DNA of 64,000 nt from Arthrobacter sp. NicSoilB8 (lineage in GTDB: Bacteria > Actinomycetota > Actinomycetes > Actinomycetales > Micrococcaceae). Made by a program: the position numbers and the translations under genes. The DNA lies in NCBI RefSeq assembly GCF_019977355.1, contig NZ_AP024656.1, positions 1-64,000 on the forward strand. Direction: 5' to 3'. Every line of letters begins with the position of its first letter. Position 1 is the first letter of the stretch. Shown in pieces: positions 25,432-34,481 of the stretch. Below the pieces are notes generated by a model that was not told where the DNA came from, did no database searches, and was given only the letters and a program-made list of their open reading frames with translations.

Positions 25432-26926
25432 TACCGAATACAAGGAACCGTCCTACGGCAACTGGCGCGTTCCCCGCTCCGCAGGGCTGGGAAGCCTGGG
25501 CGCGATCGGCACCGGCATCGTCATGACCGGTCTGCTGGCCGGCATCATCACCTTCGCCATCTGGGGCCTGCTGCCGGGCCTGAGTGTCCTCGCCCTCGCC
25601 GGGCTGCTCGTGCTGCTTCTGACGGTCAAGGACAAGCACGGACAGTCCATCGTGGACCGGTTCGCGACGCGGATGAACTTCCGTCTCGCCCGTTCCGGCG
25701 GGACCAACCTCTACCGTTCCGGCCCGCTCGGGGTCACCGGGTGGGGGATGTTCCAGCTCCCGGGCCTGGCCGCGAAGTCCCGGCTGTATGAGTTCAACGA
25801 CTCCTACAACCGCCCGTTCGCCATGCTTCACGTCCCGACGACGAACCACTTCACCGTGGCCTTCTCCACCGAACCAGATGGTGCGTCCCTGGTGGATCCG
25901 GAACAGGTCGACGCATGGGTCGCGAACTGGGGCGGCTGGATCGCCGGACTCGGGGATGAAGCCGGGTTGGAGGCCGCGGCCGTGACCGTGGAGACCGCAC
26001 CGGACTCCGGTTACCGGCTGCACAACGAAGTCGAAATGAACATCCACCCCGATGCCCCGGAGCCCGCGAAGGCGATCCTCCGCGAGGTTGTCCGCACCTA
26101 CCCGGAAGGCTCGGCCACCGTCCGGGCCTGGGTGTCCCTGACCTTCACCGCCGCGCTGCGCTCCGGATCCCGGAAGCGCGAACCCGAAGACGTCGCCCGG
26201 GACCTCGCATCCCGGGTCCCCGGGCTCGGTGCCCGGCTGCAAGCCACCGGCGCCGGCATCGCCCGGCCCATGTCCGCGCAGGAACTCTGCGAGGTCGTCC
26301 GCATCGCCTACGACCCGCCCGCGGCGTTGATCCTTGATGAAGCCCACGCCGCCGGATCCCCGGTCGACCTGACCTGGGGTGAGGTCGGGCCGTCCGCGAC
26401 GCAGGCGAGCTGGGATGACTACCGGCACGACGGCGCGTTCTCAGTCTCATGGACCATGACAGGTGCCCCGCGCGGGTCGGTGAACTCCTCCGTTCTGTCC
26501 CGGCTGCTGGCCCCGCACGGGGACATCGACCGCAAGCGCGTTTCCCTGCTGTACCGGCCGATGGATTCCGCCCGGGCCGCCGCCGTGGTCGAGCGGGACC
26601 AGAACAACGCCAACGTCCGCATCACCTCCGGAGGGCGCCCGTCCGCCCGCGCCCTCGTCGATGCCCGCTCCGCCGCACAGACCGCCCAGGAAGAAGCCCA
26701 GGGCGCCGGGCTGGTGAACTTCGGCATGGTTGTCACCGCCACCGTCACCGACCCCGCCCGGCTCGCCGATGCTGTCGCCGCCGTGGAGCAGACCTCCGGC
26801 ACCGCCCGGGTGCTGTTGCGCAGGGCCTACGGTTCTCAGGACACCGCCTTCGCCGCGTCCCTGCCGCTCGGACTGGTCCTGCCCCGTCACATCCTGCTGC
26901 CCACCGAAATCAGAGAGGCCCTCTAA
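25418..26926 (+). CDS. SCO6880-family T4SS protein (PrgI/VirB3-VirB4 N-like)
   Basis: 502 residues, GTG start inside the end of trbL. Two adjoining transmembrane segments (about 27-70) recall VirB3/PrgI. The rest is a soluble region with the SCO6880-family pattern (GTNLYRSGPLGVTGWGMFQLPGLAAKS; SWTMTGAPRGSVNSSVLSRLL; VSLLYRPMDSARAAAVVERDQ), equivalent to the N-terminal, non-ATPase half of VirB4. In this system the VirB4 function is therefore split over two genes, with the ATPase half encoded next, one base downstream. Confidence 0.9.
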   Translation: MAAINTEYKEPSYGNWRVPRSAGLGSLGAIGTGIVMTGLLAGIITFAIWGLLPGLSVLALAGLLVLLLTVKDKHGQSIVDRFATRMNFRLARSGGTNLYRSGPLGVTGWGMFQLPGLAAKSRLYEFNDSYNRPFAMLHVPTTNHFTVAFSTEPDGASLVDPEQVDAWVANWGGWIAGLGDEAGLEAAAVTVETAPDSGYRLHNEVEMNIHPDAPEPAKAILREVVRTYPEGSATVRAWVSLTFTAALRSGSRKREPEDVARDLASRVPGLGARLQATGAGIARPMSAQELCEVVRIAYDPPAALILDEAHAAGSPVDLTWGEVGPSATQASWDDYRHDGAFSVSWTMTGAPRGSVNSSVLSRLLAPHGDIDRKRVSLLYRPMDSARAAAVVERDQNNANVRITSGGRPSARALVDARSAAQTAQEEAQGAGLVNFGMVVTATVTDPARLADAVAAVEQTSGTARVLLRRAYGSQDTAFAASLPLGLVLPRHILLPTEIREAL

Positions 26927-28522
26927 ATGGCACCCGTGTGGCCTCTCCGCTCAAAGACAGTAAAGACAGTAAAGACAGTATTCGGTACCGACGACCTGCC
27001 CGTGAAGCCGACGAAGTCCGGCAGCGTCCGTGGACGCGCGCCCGGGTCCCGTGGCTGGGGCGGCCGCGGGGGAGGGGCTGCCGCCCTGGTCCCGGCGGCG
27101 CGTGAATACCGCGGGACCACGGTGCAGGTCTGCGGGCTGTGGCCGTTTTCCTCGGGTACGTCCTCGCCCATGGTCGGTGTCCCGCTGGGCCGGCACGAGG
27201 AAACCCAGGCCACGGTCTGCTGTGATCCGATCAGCTGGTTCCAGCGCGCCCACCTGATTTCCAACCCTTCCGCGTTCATCCTGGGTAAGCCCGGTCTGGG
27301 CAAATCCACGCTCGTGCGCCGCATGATGCTGGGCCTCTCCGGCCAGGGCGTCCACCCCCTCGTGCTCGGGGATTTGAAGGGCGAACATGTGGACGCCGTT
27401 CGCGCCATCGGCGGGCAGGTCATCGAACTCGGCCGCGGCCGCGGCTTCCTGAACATCCTCGATCCGGGACAGGCTATTGAGGTCGCCCAGCTCCTCGAGG
27501 AACGCGGTCACCATGAAGCCGCCGTCCGGGTCCGGGCCGATGCCCACGGCCGGCGCCTGACCATGGTCGTTTCCCTCATCACGATCAGCCGGAACAGCCC
27601 GCCCACCGATCAGGAACAGACCATCCTGGACCGCGCCCTGCGGGTCCTCGATGACTCCTTCGACGGTGTTCCGGTCCTGAATGACCTGCTCGGCGTCATC
27701 ATCGCCGCCCCGGACGAGCTGCGCCAGGTCGCGCTGGACCGGGGAGACATGACCGTCTACCTGCAGGAAACCCGTGCACTGGAAGCAACCCTCCTCGGAC
27801 TGACCGGCGGCGGGAAACTCGGGGAAATCTTCTCCCGTCACACCACGAACCCAATGCGGCGCGACCGGGCCGTCGTCTTCGACGTCTCCAGCATCGATGA
27901 GACAGAAACGGACCTGCAGGCCGCCGTGCTGCTGGCGTGCTGGTCCTACGGCTTCGGCACCGTCAACGTCGCCAACGCCCTCGCCGACGCCGGGCTGGAA
28001 CCGCGGCGGAACTACTTCGTCGTCCTGGATGAGCTCTGGCGGGCACTGCGCGCCGGCAAGGGCATGGTGGACCGGGTGGACGCCCTGACCCGGCTCAACC
28101 GCTCGGTAGGTGTCGGGCAGGTCATGATTTCCCACACCATGTCCGACCTGCTGGCGCTCCCGGCAGAAGAGGACCGGATGAAGGCCCGTGGCTTCGTTGA
28201 ACGCGCCGGCATGGTCATCTGCGGCGGCCTTCCCGCCTCGGAGATGCCACTGCTGACCGCAGCGATCCCGCTCTCGCGACAGGAACAGCAGAAGCTCATC
28301 TCCTGGCAGGACCCGCCGGCCTGGGACTCGCGCGGCGGCGACGTCGAACCTCCCGGACGCGGGAAATTCCTAATCAAGGTCGGCGGCCGGCCCGGCATCC
28401 CCGTCCAGATCGGCCTCACTTCCATCGAGGCCTGCCTGAACGACACCAACAAACGCTGGCACGCCCCGGCAGAGTCCCTGGCCGAAGCGTCCGCTCCGGT
28501 CCGGGAAGAGGGTGCGGCATGA
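26927..28522 (+). CDS. VirB4-like conjugation ATPase
   Basis: 531 residues. Walker A GKPGLGKST begins near residue 120, Walker B VVLDELWRAL near 365; between them lie motifs typical of VirB4/TraC motor domains (LGDLKGEHVDAVRAIGGQVI, GRGFLNILDPG). The N-terminal 80 residues are basic, Gly/Arg-rich and contain a TVKTVKTV stretch encoded by three 9-bp tandem repeats. It powers assembly and substrate transfer at the membrane base. Its start follows the SCO6880-like stop directly, and it overlaps the next gene by four bases. Confidence 0.92.
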   Translation: MAPVWPLRSKTVKTVKTVFGTDDLPVKPTKSGSVRGRAPGSRGWGGRGGGAAALVPAAREYRGTTVQVCGLWPFSSGTSSPMVGVPLGRHEETQATVCCDPISWFQRAHLISNPSAFILGKPGLGKSTLVRRMMLGLSGQGVHPLVLGDLKGEHVDAVRAIGGQVIELGRGRGFLNILDPGQAIEVAQLLEERGHHEAAVRVRADAHGRRLTMVVSLITISRNSPPTDQEQTILDRALRVLDDSFDGVPVLNDLLGVIIAAPDELRQVALDRGDMTVYLQETRALEATLLGLTGGGKLGEIFSRHTTNPMRRDRAVVFDVSSIDETETDLQAAVLLACWSYGFGTVNVANALADAGLEPRRNYFVVLDELWRALRAGKGMVDRVDALTRLNRSVGVGQVMISHTMSDLLALPAEEDRMKARGFVERAGMVICGGLPASEMPLLTAAIPLSRQEQQKLISWQDPPAWDSRGGDVEPPGRGKFLIKVGGRPGIPVQIGLTSIEACLNDTNKRWHAPAESLAEASAPVREEGAA

Positions 28523-30282
28523 GTGCTCCGAACCGTAAAGGCACCGGCATGGGCGACGGGCTGGGGATCTGGCTGTCCATCGGCGCAGCTGTCGTCATTG
28601 GGGGCGGGGCCTGGGTCTCGGCACATCTCGGATCCTGGATGGCCGGTCTCGCGTCGGCCCCGGCCCACCCGATTGATCTGGTGGCCGGGCTGGCCAAGGG
28701 CCGGGTGCCCTGGCCGGTCCAGTCCACCATCGTCGCCTGCGTGCTCCTCGGAATATTGATTGCCCTGACGGTGACGGTGCTGGTGGTCCGGGCCCGAACG
28801 GCGCACCAGCGCACCCGGGTGGATAAGGCCGCCGTCCACATGGGCCGCGGCAAAGACCTCGATCATCTGGGCACCAAAGGAGCCACGGCCACCGCCGTAC
28901 GTCTCGGCGTGGAGAACTCCACAGGGGTGCGGCTTGGCCGCAGCGTGGCCGGGAAGCGCCCGCTGTGGGCGTCCTGGGAGGACATGCTGATCCTCATCGC
29001 CGGTCCCCGCACGATGAAGACCACCTCCTACGCCGTCCCGGCAATCCTGGACGCACCCGGCGCGGTGATCGCCACCTCGAACAAGCGCGACATCGTCGAC
29101 GTCACCCGTCCGGTCCGGGCTGAGGCCGGCGCCGTGTGGGTCTTTGACCCGCAGGCCGTCGCCGAAGAAGACCCCGCCTGGTGGTGGAACCCGCTGTCCT
29201 ACGTGAAGAACGAAGCGACGGCCGGGAACCTGGCCCAGCACTTCGCCAACGGCTCCCGGGAACCCGGGACCAAACCCGATGCCTACTTCGACCCGGCAGG
29301 GCAGAACCTGCTCAAAGCCTTCCTGCTCGCCGCCTCCCTCGGCTCCGCCCCGGTCACGCAGGTCTACACCTGGCTGACCCGCCCGCACGACGAGGCCCCC
29401 GCCGAACTGCTCAGGACCGCCGGGTATGACTTGCTCTCGGACATGATCAGGGGCCACATCCGCGAACCGGAAAAGCAGCGGGCCGGCGTTTACGGCACCG
29501 CCCGGCAAATGGTTTCCTGCCTGACCGACCGTGAGGTCAGCCAATGGGTCACGCCGGCGCGGGACACGACGGTGGCCACCGACCCGCGGCCGCAGTTCGT
29601 CCCCGAGGACTTCGTGCGCGGCAACGGCACGCTCTACAGCCTCTCCCGCGAAGGCGTCGGCACCGCCGGCCCCCTCGTCACCGCCCTGACGGTCGCCGTC
29701 GTGGAAGCGGCCGAAAAATACGCCACCTCCCAGCCCGGCGGCCGGCTCGCTACCCCGCTCCTCGGGATCCTGGATGAGGCGGCGAACGTCTGCCGGTGGA
29801 AGGCGCTGCCGGACCAGTACAGCCACTACGGCTCCCGCGGCATCATCCTGATGACCATCCTGCAGTCCTGGTCCCAGGGTGTGGAGGTCTGGTCCCTGGA
29901 AGGGATGCGGAAACTCTGGTCCGCGGCGAACGTGAAAATCTACGGCGGCGGCGTCTCCGAAGTCGGCTACCTCGATGAGCTCTCCCGCCTGATCGGCCAG
30001 TACAGCTACATCAACGTCTCCCGCAGCCACAGCAAAACCGGATCCTCCTCCTCCCGGCAGGAGAACAAAGACGAGATCCTGTCCGTCGCCGACCTGACGG
30101 CACTGCCGCGGTTCCGGGCCATCCTGCTCGCCTCCGGCGCCCCGGCCACCATGATCGAAACCATCCCGTGGATGAACGGCCCCCACGCCCAGAAGGTCAA
30201 AGACTCCCTCACCGACCGGGAGAAAGTCGACCGCGAGCCTGTGGCCGTCCCCGCGCACAACCCATGGACGAACACCGCGTGA
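28519..30282 (+). CDS. VirD4/TraG-like coupling protein
   Basis: 587 residues. Two transmembrane helices (about 16-45 and 70-95), then the ATPase domain: the Walker A region reads AGPRTMKTTS near residue 161, an altered P-loop that keeps KTT, and Walker B is GILDEAANV near 415. Residues about 420-520 match the TraM-recognition/TraD C-terminal region (YSHYGSRGIILMTILQSWSQG). Coupling proteins hand the relaxase-DNA complex to the channel. No relaxase gene is in this window, so the substrate gene must be elsewhere. Confidence 0.92.
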   Translation: MSAPNRKGTGMGDGLGIWLSIGAAVVIGGGAWVSAHLGSWMAGLASAPAHPIDLVAGLAKGRVPWPVQSTIVACVLLGILIALTVTVLVVRARTAHQRTRVDKAAVHMGRGKDLDHLGTKGATATAVRLGVENSTGVRLGRSVAGKRPLWASWEDMLILIAGPRTMKTTSYAVPAILDAPGAVIATSNKRDIVDVTRPVRAEAGAVWVFDPQAVAEEDPAWWWNPLSYVKNEATAGNLAQHFANGSREPGTKPDAYFDPAGQNLLKAFLLAASLGSAPVTQVYTWLTRPHDEAPAELLRTAGYDLLSDMIRGHIREPEKQRAGVYGTARQMVSCLTDREVSQWVTPARDTTVATDPRPQFVPEDFVRGNGTLYSLSREGVGTAGPLVTALTVAVVEAAEKYATSQPGGRLATPLLGILDEAANVCRWKALPDQYSHYGSRGIILMTILQSWSQGVEVWSLEGMRKLWSAANVKIYGGGVSEVGYLDELSRLIGQYSYINVSRSHSKTGSSSSRQENKDEILSVADLTALPRFRAILLASGAPATMIETIPWMNGPHAQKVKDSLTDREKVDREPVAVPAHNPWTNTA

Positions 30283-30707
30283 GTGAAGAGTTCGGGGACG
30301 CGTTCGGCGACGAAAAGGCCAGACCCACAACGAGCGGCCACAGCCATGACGAACCTGAACCGGAGCTGGTCTACTCCAGCGCCGTTAAGTTCTTCGCCGA
30401 GCTCCTGGCCCCGTCCTACGTCCGGGAAGTCAACGAAGGCGCAACCTTCGCCTGGTGCCCCGAGTGGTATAAACACCCAGAAGCCCTGATCCGAATGGAA
30501 GCTATCTGGCGCGCCTGGGAACACCTCCGGCTCGAACCTGCCCTCGGCATCAGCGCCTGGTGGCTGAACCATGCCGATCCGCACATGCGCGTCCTCATGG
30601 ACACCGAAGGTCCCTTCAAGAAGTGCGCCTACGACGGTCATAAGCCACCGACCGAGGAGAAAACAGGCCTGCCTCACAGCGTCCCGGAGGAAGGAATCTT
30701 CGACTGA
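30279..30707 (+). CDS. DUF4913 family protein
   Basis: 142 residues from a GTG overlapping the coupling-protein stop (GTGA); an ATG at 30264 would add five. After an acidic 30-residue leader comes the DUF4913 pattern: SSAVKFFAELLAPSYVR, TFAWCPEWYKHPEALIRMEA, WRAWEHLRLEPALGISAWWLNHADPHM. The domain is rich in Trp and His and is common in actinobacterial conjugation loci; its role is unknown. A diverged copy of its last 47 residues is fused to a dehydratase fragment at 33704-33842. Confidence 0.88.
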   Translation: MSEEFGDAFGDEKARPTTSGHSHDEPEPELVYSSAVKFFAELLAPSYVREVNEGATFAWCPEWYKHPEALIRMEAIWRAWEHLRLEPALGISAWWLNHADPHMRVLMDTEGPFKKCAYDGHKPPTEEKTGLPHSVPEEGIFD

Positions 30708-31212
30708 ACCGGCGACTAATTCGTTGTTGGGGCAGGAACGACTGGGCACCCGAGTGAGTTGCCCGCTTCCTCAGAGCCCGGATTCGTCGAGATGCGCCGG
30801 GGTGCTAGTACGGGATTAGTTGGTGAGCTACGCCTGCGGACATCAAGCTCTGCGTTCGTCCCGGATGATGACGACGCAAAGCCGGACGATCCGAGCATCA
30901 ATTAGTCAGTCCTGATGGCAGTGCGGAGTCGACGCGTCCGGAGTCAGTTGCGTTACAGTATTTGACTGTAACTTAATTTCCCTTTAGTCTAGCCCTAGAA
31001 GCGGCCCGGACGACTCTCAGTCTCGACTGGCTTCTCTTCGGCGGAAACCTACTCCTAGGATGGCCCGGCCTGCTGCCGCACTGGGAGGAGCGGCCGCGGG
31101 GGTGGGCCCTCTGGCGCTTTTCTATCGGCCGGAAAGCCAGAAGGCCGCCGTCGGTTCAAGACGGCCGCCTGGCAACGGCGTTGACGGATATCCGGCAGTA
31201 AGGAAGATAAGC
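30708..31212. other. Intergenic stretch with inverted repeat and possible gene tail
   Basis: A frame ending at the TAG at 30904 has protein-like sequence (LRTSSSAFVPDDDDAKPDDPSIN) with only an ATG at 30792 lacking a ribosome site; it may be a remnant. At 30952-30972 lies a perfect inverted repeat GTTACAGT-5 bases-ACTGTAAC, operator-like, in an AT-rich patch that could hold a promoter for the next gene. Confidence 0.45.
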
Positions 31213-31440
31213 ATGTACTACAGGCATGATGATTGGCACAGCCTGCAAGGAGCGGAAGTGCAGGTGTGGCGTGGAGCGACCCTGCTGCGGACCGGCGTGA
31301 TAGACGCAGCGACAGAGGATTCAACCATTGCTTGGATTGCAGCAGATGCCAATGACCGGAGGTGGCTGGTCGACAAGGCCAGCGGATTCCAGCTGAAAAT
31401 TAGTACCAACCAGCTGATCTTGCGTTCCTTGACGGGGTGA
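31213..31440 (+). CDS. Small hypothetical protein (75 aa)
   Basis: ATG at 31213 with AGGAAG ten bases upstream. The product (MYYRHDDWHSLQGAEVQVWR, later DSTIAWIAADANDRRWLVDK) is strand-rich, soluble and has ordinary composition. No family recognised. It lies just before the broken trbL copy, so it may belong to the second conjugation locus. Confidence 0.6.
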   Translation: MYYRHDDWHSLQGAEVQVWRGATLLRTGVIDAATEDSTIAWIAADANDRRWLVDKASGFQLKISTNQLILRSLTG

Positions 31441-31743
31441 AACCGAGCCCTGTCGTGGGCTTGATTCCGAAGTCGGTTACTGGACGTTGGCGCTGGCGGT
31501 TCTGTCCGTCATTTCTCGGCGGCAGCCGTATGCTCTGGGAGCAACGCCGGGGCACCATTGAAAGACCTACTCCGATCCCTGCTGACCCTCAGGCTGATGT
31601 CCGGTCTCGGGCCGGCGGTGATTTCGACTCTGGTGATTGCCGCCGATGCGTTCCCCGCCTCCATCATCGACCAGGCCGCGGACGGCAAAGGCTTTGTCGT
31701 CCGAGGGCGTCCTGGTTATGACGAATCAGACCGGCGTCGGGGC
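31441..31743 (+). pseudogene. Remnant of a second trbL/VirB6 gene
   Basis: The DNA aligns along about 300 bases with 24290-24593 of the intact trbL (for example GGCGCTGGCGGTT, CTGCTGACCCTCA, GATGCGTTC and ATGACGAATCAGACCGGCGT). The frame is broken by indels, so pieces read TGRWRWRFCPSFL in one frame and LKDLLRSLLTL in another. Similarity stops near 31743, where the GntR gene's last codons begin on the other strand. It is the left border of a cargo insertion. Confidence 0.88.
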
Positions 31744-32397
31744 GGTCAGCAGTGCAATGGCTCCGTCCATGTGCCGGTTTATGGAAAGCAGGACTTCACT
31801 GCTGTCCCCGGATTCGATGGCACTGATGATGTCCAGATGCTCATCGACGGCTTCGTGCGGCAGGGCGTATTTTCCTTCCAGGCGTGCGATGCACTGGCGG
31901 GTCTGAACAAGGAAGGTTTCTGACATCCGTTCCAAGCGACTGTTGCGCAGGCTTGCCACGAGTATTTCGTGGAACCGCTGGTCGGCCCGGGTCAGTTCGG
32001 CGGAATCGCCGGTGTCCACGGACCGGGCCATTGTCATGTATTCCTTGCGCAGGCTGTCCAAGACGGTTGAATCGGGTGAGGACGCTAGGTTCAGGGCTGC
32101 CGAAGTCTCTATCGCCCGGCGGGCGTTGTAAATATCGACGATGTCGTCGGGAGAAATTTCCGTCACAAAGACACCACGGTGCGCGAAGGAGGTCAGCAGG
32201 CCTTCCTGCACGAGTCGCTGCATGGCTTCACGAACCGTCCCGCGGCTGACACCGAATCCTGCAGCCACTTCCGGCTCTACGAGTTGCTGGCCGTCAGCAA
32301 GGACTCCGTCTGCGATGGCGGCGCGAAGTTTCGCGGTGATCATTTCCGGCATGGATAGGTTCGTCAGTTTTCCAAATGCTGGGGTGGCTGCGCCCAT
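31726..32397 (-). CDS. GntR/FadR-type transcriptional regulator
   Basis: 223 residues. Winged helix at about 18-85 (MITAKLRAAIADGVLADGQQL, FGVSRGTVREAMQRL), then an FCD all-helical ligand domain with metal-binding-type residues (RRAIETSAAL, ADQRFHEILV, EHLDIISAIESGD). The last six codons read over the junction with the trbL remnant, so the natural C terminus may be slightly altered. Divergent to the dehydratase fragment, with a 160-bp intergenic region; it probably once regulated that gene, responding to a sugar acid or similar compound. Confidence 0.9.
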   Translation of the reverse strand: MGAATPAFGKLTNLSMPEMITAKLRAAIADGVLADGQQLVEPEVAAGFGVSRGTVREAMQRLVQEGLLTSFAHRGVFVTEISPDDIVDIYNARRAIETSAALNLASSPDSTVLDSLRKEYMTMARSVDTGDSAELTRADQRFHEILVASLRNSRLERMSETFLVQTRQCIARLEGKYALPHEAVDEHLDIISAIESGDSSEVLLSINRHMDGAIALLTAPTPV

Positions 32398-32558
32398 GGC
32401 CCTCCTCTGAACGGCGTCTGGTATTTCACATCAGTGTAACGCAGAAACAGTTCTTCGTCCGATCGTTTGACAATCCAACGTTCCTAACCCTAATTTGGTG
32501 GGCCCCCGTCACAGAAGGCGGATCGGGAACCCAGCCGGCGAGACCAAAGGAATGTTGC

Positions 32559-33842
32559 ATGCGCAGTAAAGACCAGTTCGAAGGCGTCCAGCGTTCCCTG
32601 CAGCGAGCCTGGATCAAGGGTGCGGGCTTCACCGACGAAGAGCTGTCGCGCCCTCTGATCATGATCGCCAATACCTATCAGGACTTCTCGCCCGAGAATG
32701 CACACCTCCGCACGTTGGCGGATGCGGTCAAGGCTGGCGTCCGGATGAACGGCGGCACGCCGATCGAAATGAACACCATCCACGTCACCGACAGCGAGGC
32801 CTTCGCAGCACGTAGCATGCGCTACGTGCTGCCCAGCCGCGACATCGTCGCAGACTCTGTAGAACTGATGGCCGAAGGCCATGGCGTGGATGCCCTCGTG
32901 CTGCTGACCGGCGGAGACAAGCCGACGCCGGGCATGATCATGGCAGCTGCCCGGTTGAACATCCCTGCCATCATGCTCTACTGCGGACCCACCCGGTTCG
33001 GTGAGCATCAGGGCAAGAAGCTCTTCCTCGAGACTGTGTACGACGGAGTAGGCGAAGCGATCCGCGGCGCCATCACCGAGGAGACACTTAAAGCTTGGGA
33101 GGACAAGCTCTTCCCTGGCAACGGTGCCGGTGACACCATGACGTCGGGCAACACCGCCGGCATCTACACGGAGGCTCTGGGTATGTCCCTGCCTGGTTCC
33201 GGGACCCTTGAAGGCGGCTCCAACGCGCAGATCCGGGCTGCCAAGCACACCGGCATGCGGATTGTTGACCTGTTCCGTGAGAACGTCCGCCCCTCGGACA
33301 TCCTCACCGAAGCCGCCTTCGAGAATGCCCTGCGCGCTGCCCTGGCCGTCTCGGGATCCACGAACCTGGTGCTGCACTTCATCGCCATGGCCAGCGAGGC
33401 CGGCATCAAGCTCGACTTCGACTTCATCGACAGGATCGGGCGCACCACCCCGACGTTGGCCAAGATCGCGCCCTCTGGCCCGTGGGGTGTGTCCGAGCTG
33501 GGGCATGCCGGCGGCGTGCCCGCCGTCCTGAAGGAACTCGGAGACCTGATCCACCGGGACGCCATCACCGTCAGCGGCCGGACCGTCGGCGAGATCGTCG
33601 ACGCTGCGGCAAACGAAAACCCCGAGTTGCTGCACTCTTCATCGAATGCCCACTCACCCGAGGGCGCGATTTTCGTGCTGAAGGGAAGTTCTCGGGCAAG
33701 GAAGCACGCCGACCCGCACATGCGCCTCCTCATGGACAAGGAAGGCCCGTTCAAAAAATGCGCCTACCACGGTCACGAAACTCCCGCCCGGGACAGAACT
33801 GCTCTTCCCCATAAGACCCCTGAAGCCGGAATATTTGACTAG
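32559..33842 (+). pseudogene. IlvD/Edd-family dehydratase, C-truncated and fused to DUF4913 tail
   Basis: ATG at 32559 with AAAGGA upstream. The first 380 residues match the IlvD/Edd dehydratase family (RPLIMIANTYQDFSPENAHL, GGDKPTPGMIMAAARLNIPA, GSTNLVLHFIAMASEAGI, GELGHAGG-like region). Family members need about 560-590 residues; here the sequence ends just as the C-terminal barrel would start (SPEGAIFVLKG) and passes in frame into HADPHMRLLMDKEGPFKKCA, the DUF4913 tail. The Fe-S cysteines normally found in family members (DxCC and GxCxG) are also not evident. Without the barrel domain it cannot be active. The fusion is a deletion or recombination product. Confidence 0.88.
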
Positions 33843-34229
33843 CAATGCAGGATGGTCACGATCGGATGCAAAACATAGGGAAACGGTTAAGCCTTTGCTG
33901 CCCGGACCACACGGCCGGAGCTGAGCTGACTTTTAGCTGTCCAGGGCTGGGATCAATTCGGGCTTTCCATGGCTGGAAATTGGGAGCCGTTGGAGTAGCT
34001 CCCTCGGCAGCAGTAGCGGTGGATAACCCCGCAGGATTGTCCCCAGCCGTGTGCAGCTGGCCCTGTCTTCACCCCGAGACACCCGCAATCGTGCAACGCT
34101 GCCTGAGATAACTCGGTCTGATGTGGGCGGCAGTCGCCCTGAAGCTGATTTAGTTGCTAGGCCATCGGGCAAGGGAATGAGTGCCGCCAGACCTGTTGCC
34201 TGATTCCCGTTCGTACGCCTGAGGTTCCG
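33843..34229. other. Intergenic stretch, nothing supported
   Basis: Short frames on both strands without ribosome sites. No repeat or structure recognised. Confidence 0.5.
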
Positions 34230-34438
34230 TCAGAGCTTTGCGCCGAATCGAAGGCCGTCGAGTAGTAAGGTCACCATACGCTCGGTCTGCTCTTTTTTCG
34301 GAGGCAGAGGGTTGCGACAGCCTGAAGCAGGTCGCTTGTGGGCACATCAGGACGGATGGAACCTGCTGCCGCAGCTCTACTGAGCAGGAGACCTAGGGCT
34401 GGCCGCAGGGGTTCCTGAAGGCACTCGCTAAGGGTCGG
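34230..34438 (-). pseudogene. C-terminal remnant of a TetR-type regulator
   Basis: One frame reads LSECLQEPLRPALGLLLSRA and IRPDVPTSDLLQAVATLC; the end, in another frame, reads QTERMVTLLLDGLRFGAKL and stops at 34230. Both match the ligand-domain end of TetR regulators. The DNA-binding N terminus is missing; sequence of an aldo/keto reductase replaces it, in opposite orientation. Confidence 0.75.
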
Positions 34439-34481
34439 AAATCGACGTCGACAGCTTCTTCGGATTCTGCCACGGCGTGAA

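Noticed and set aside
25259..28135. Two long minus-strand frames (389 and 394 codons)
   Set aside because: Antisense to SCO6880-like and VirB4-like genes; composition is that of shadows in high-GC DNA.
28012..30330. 772-codon open frame on the minus strand
   Set aside because: It is the exact antisense of the coupling-protein gene, His/Gly/Arg-rich, without family motifs; a GC-rich shadow.
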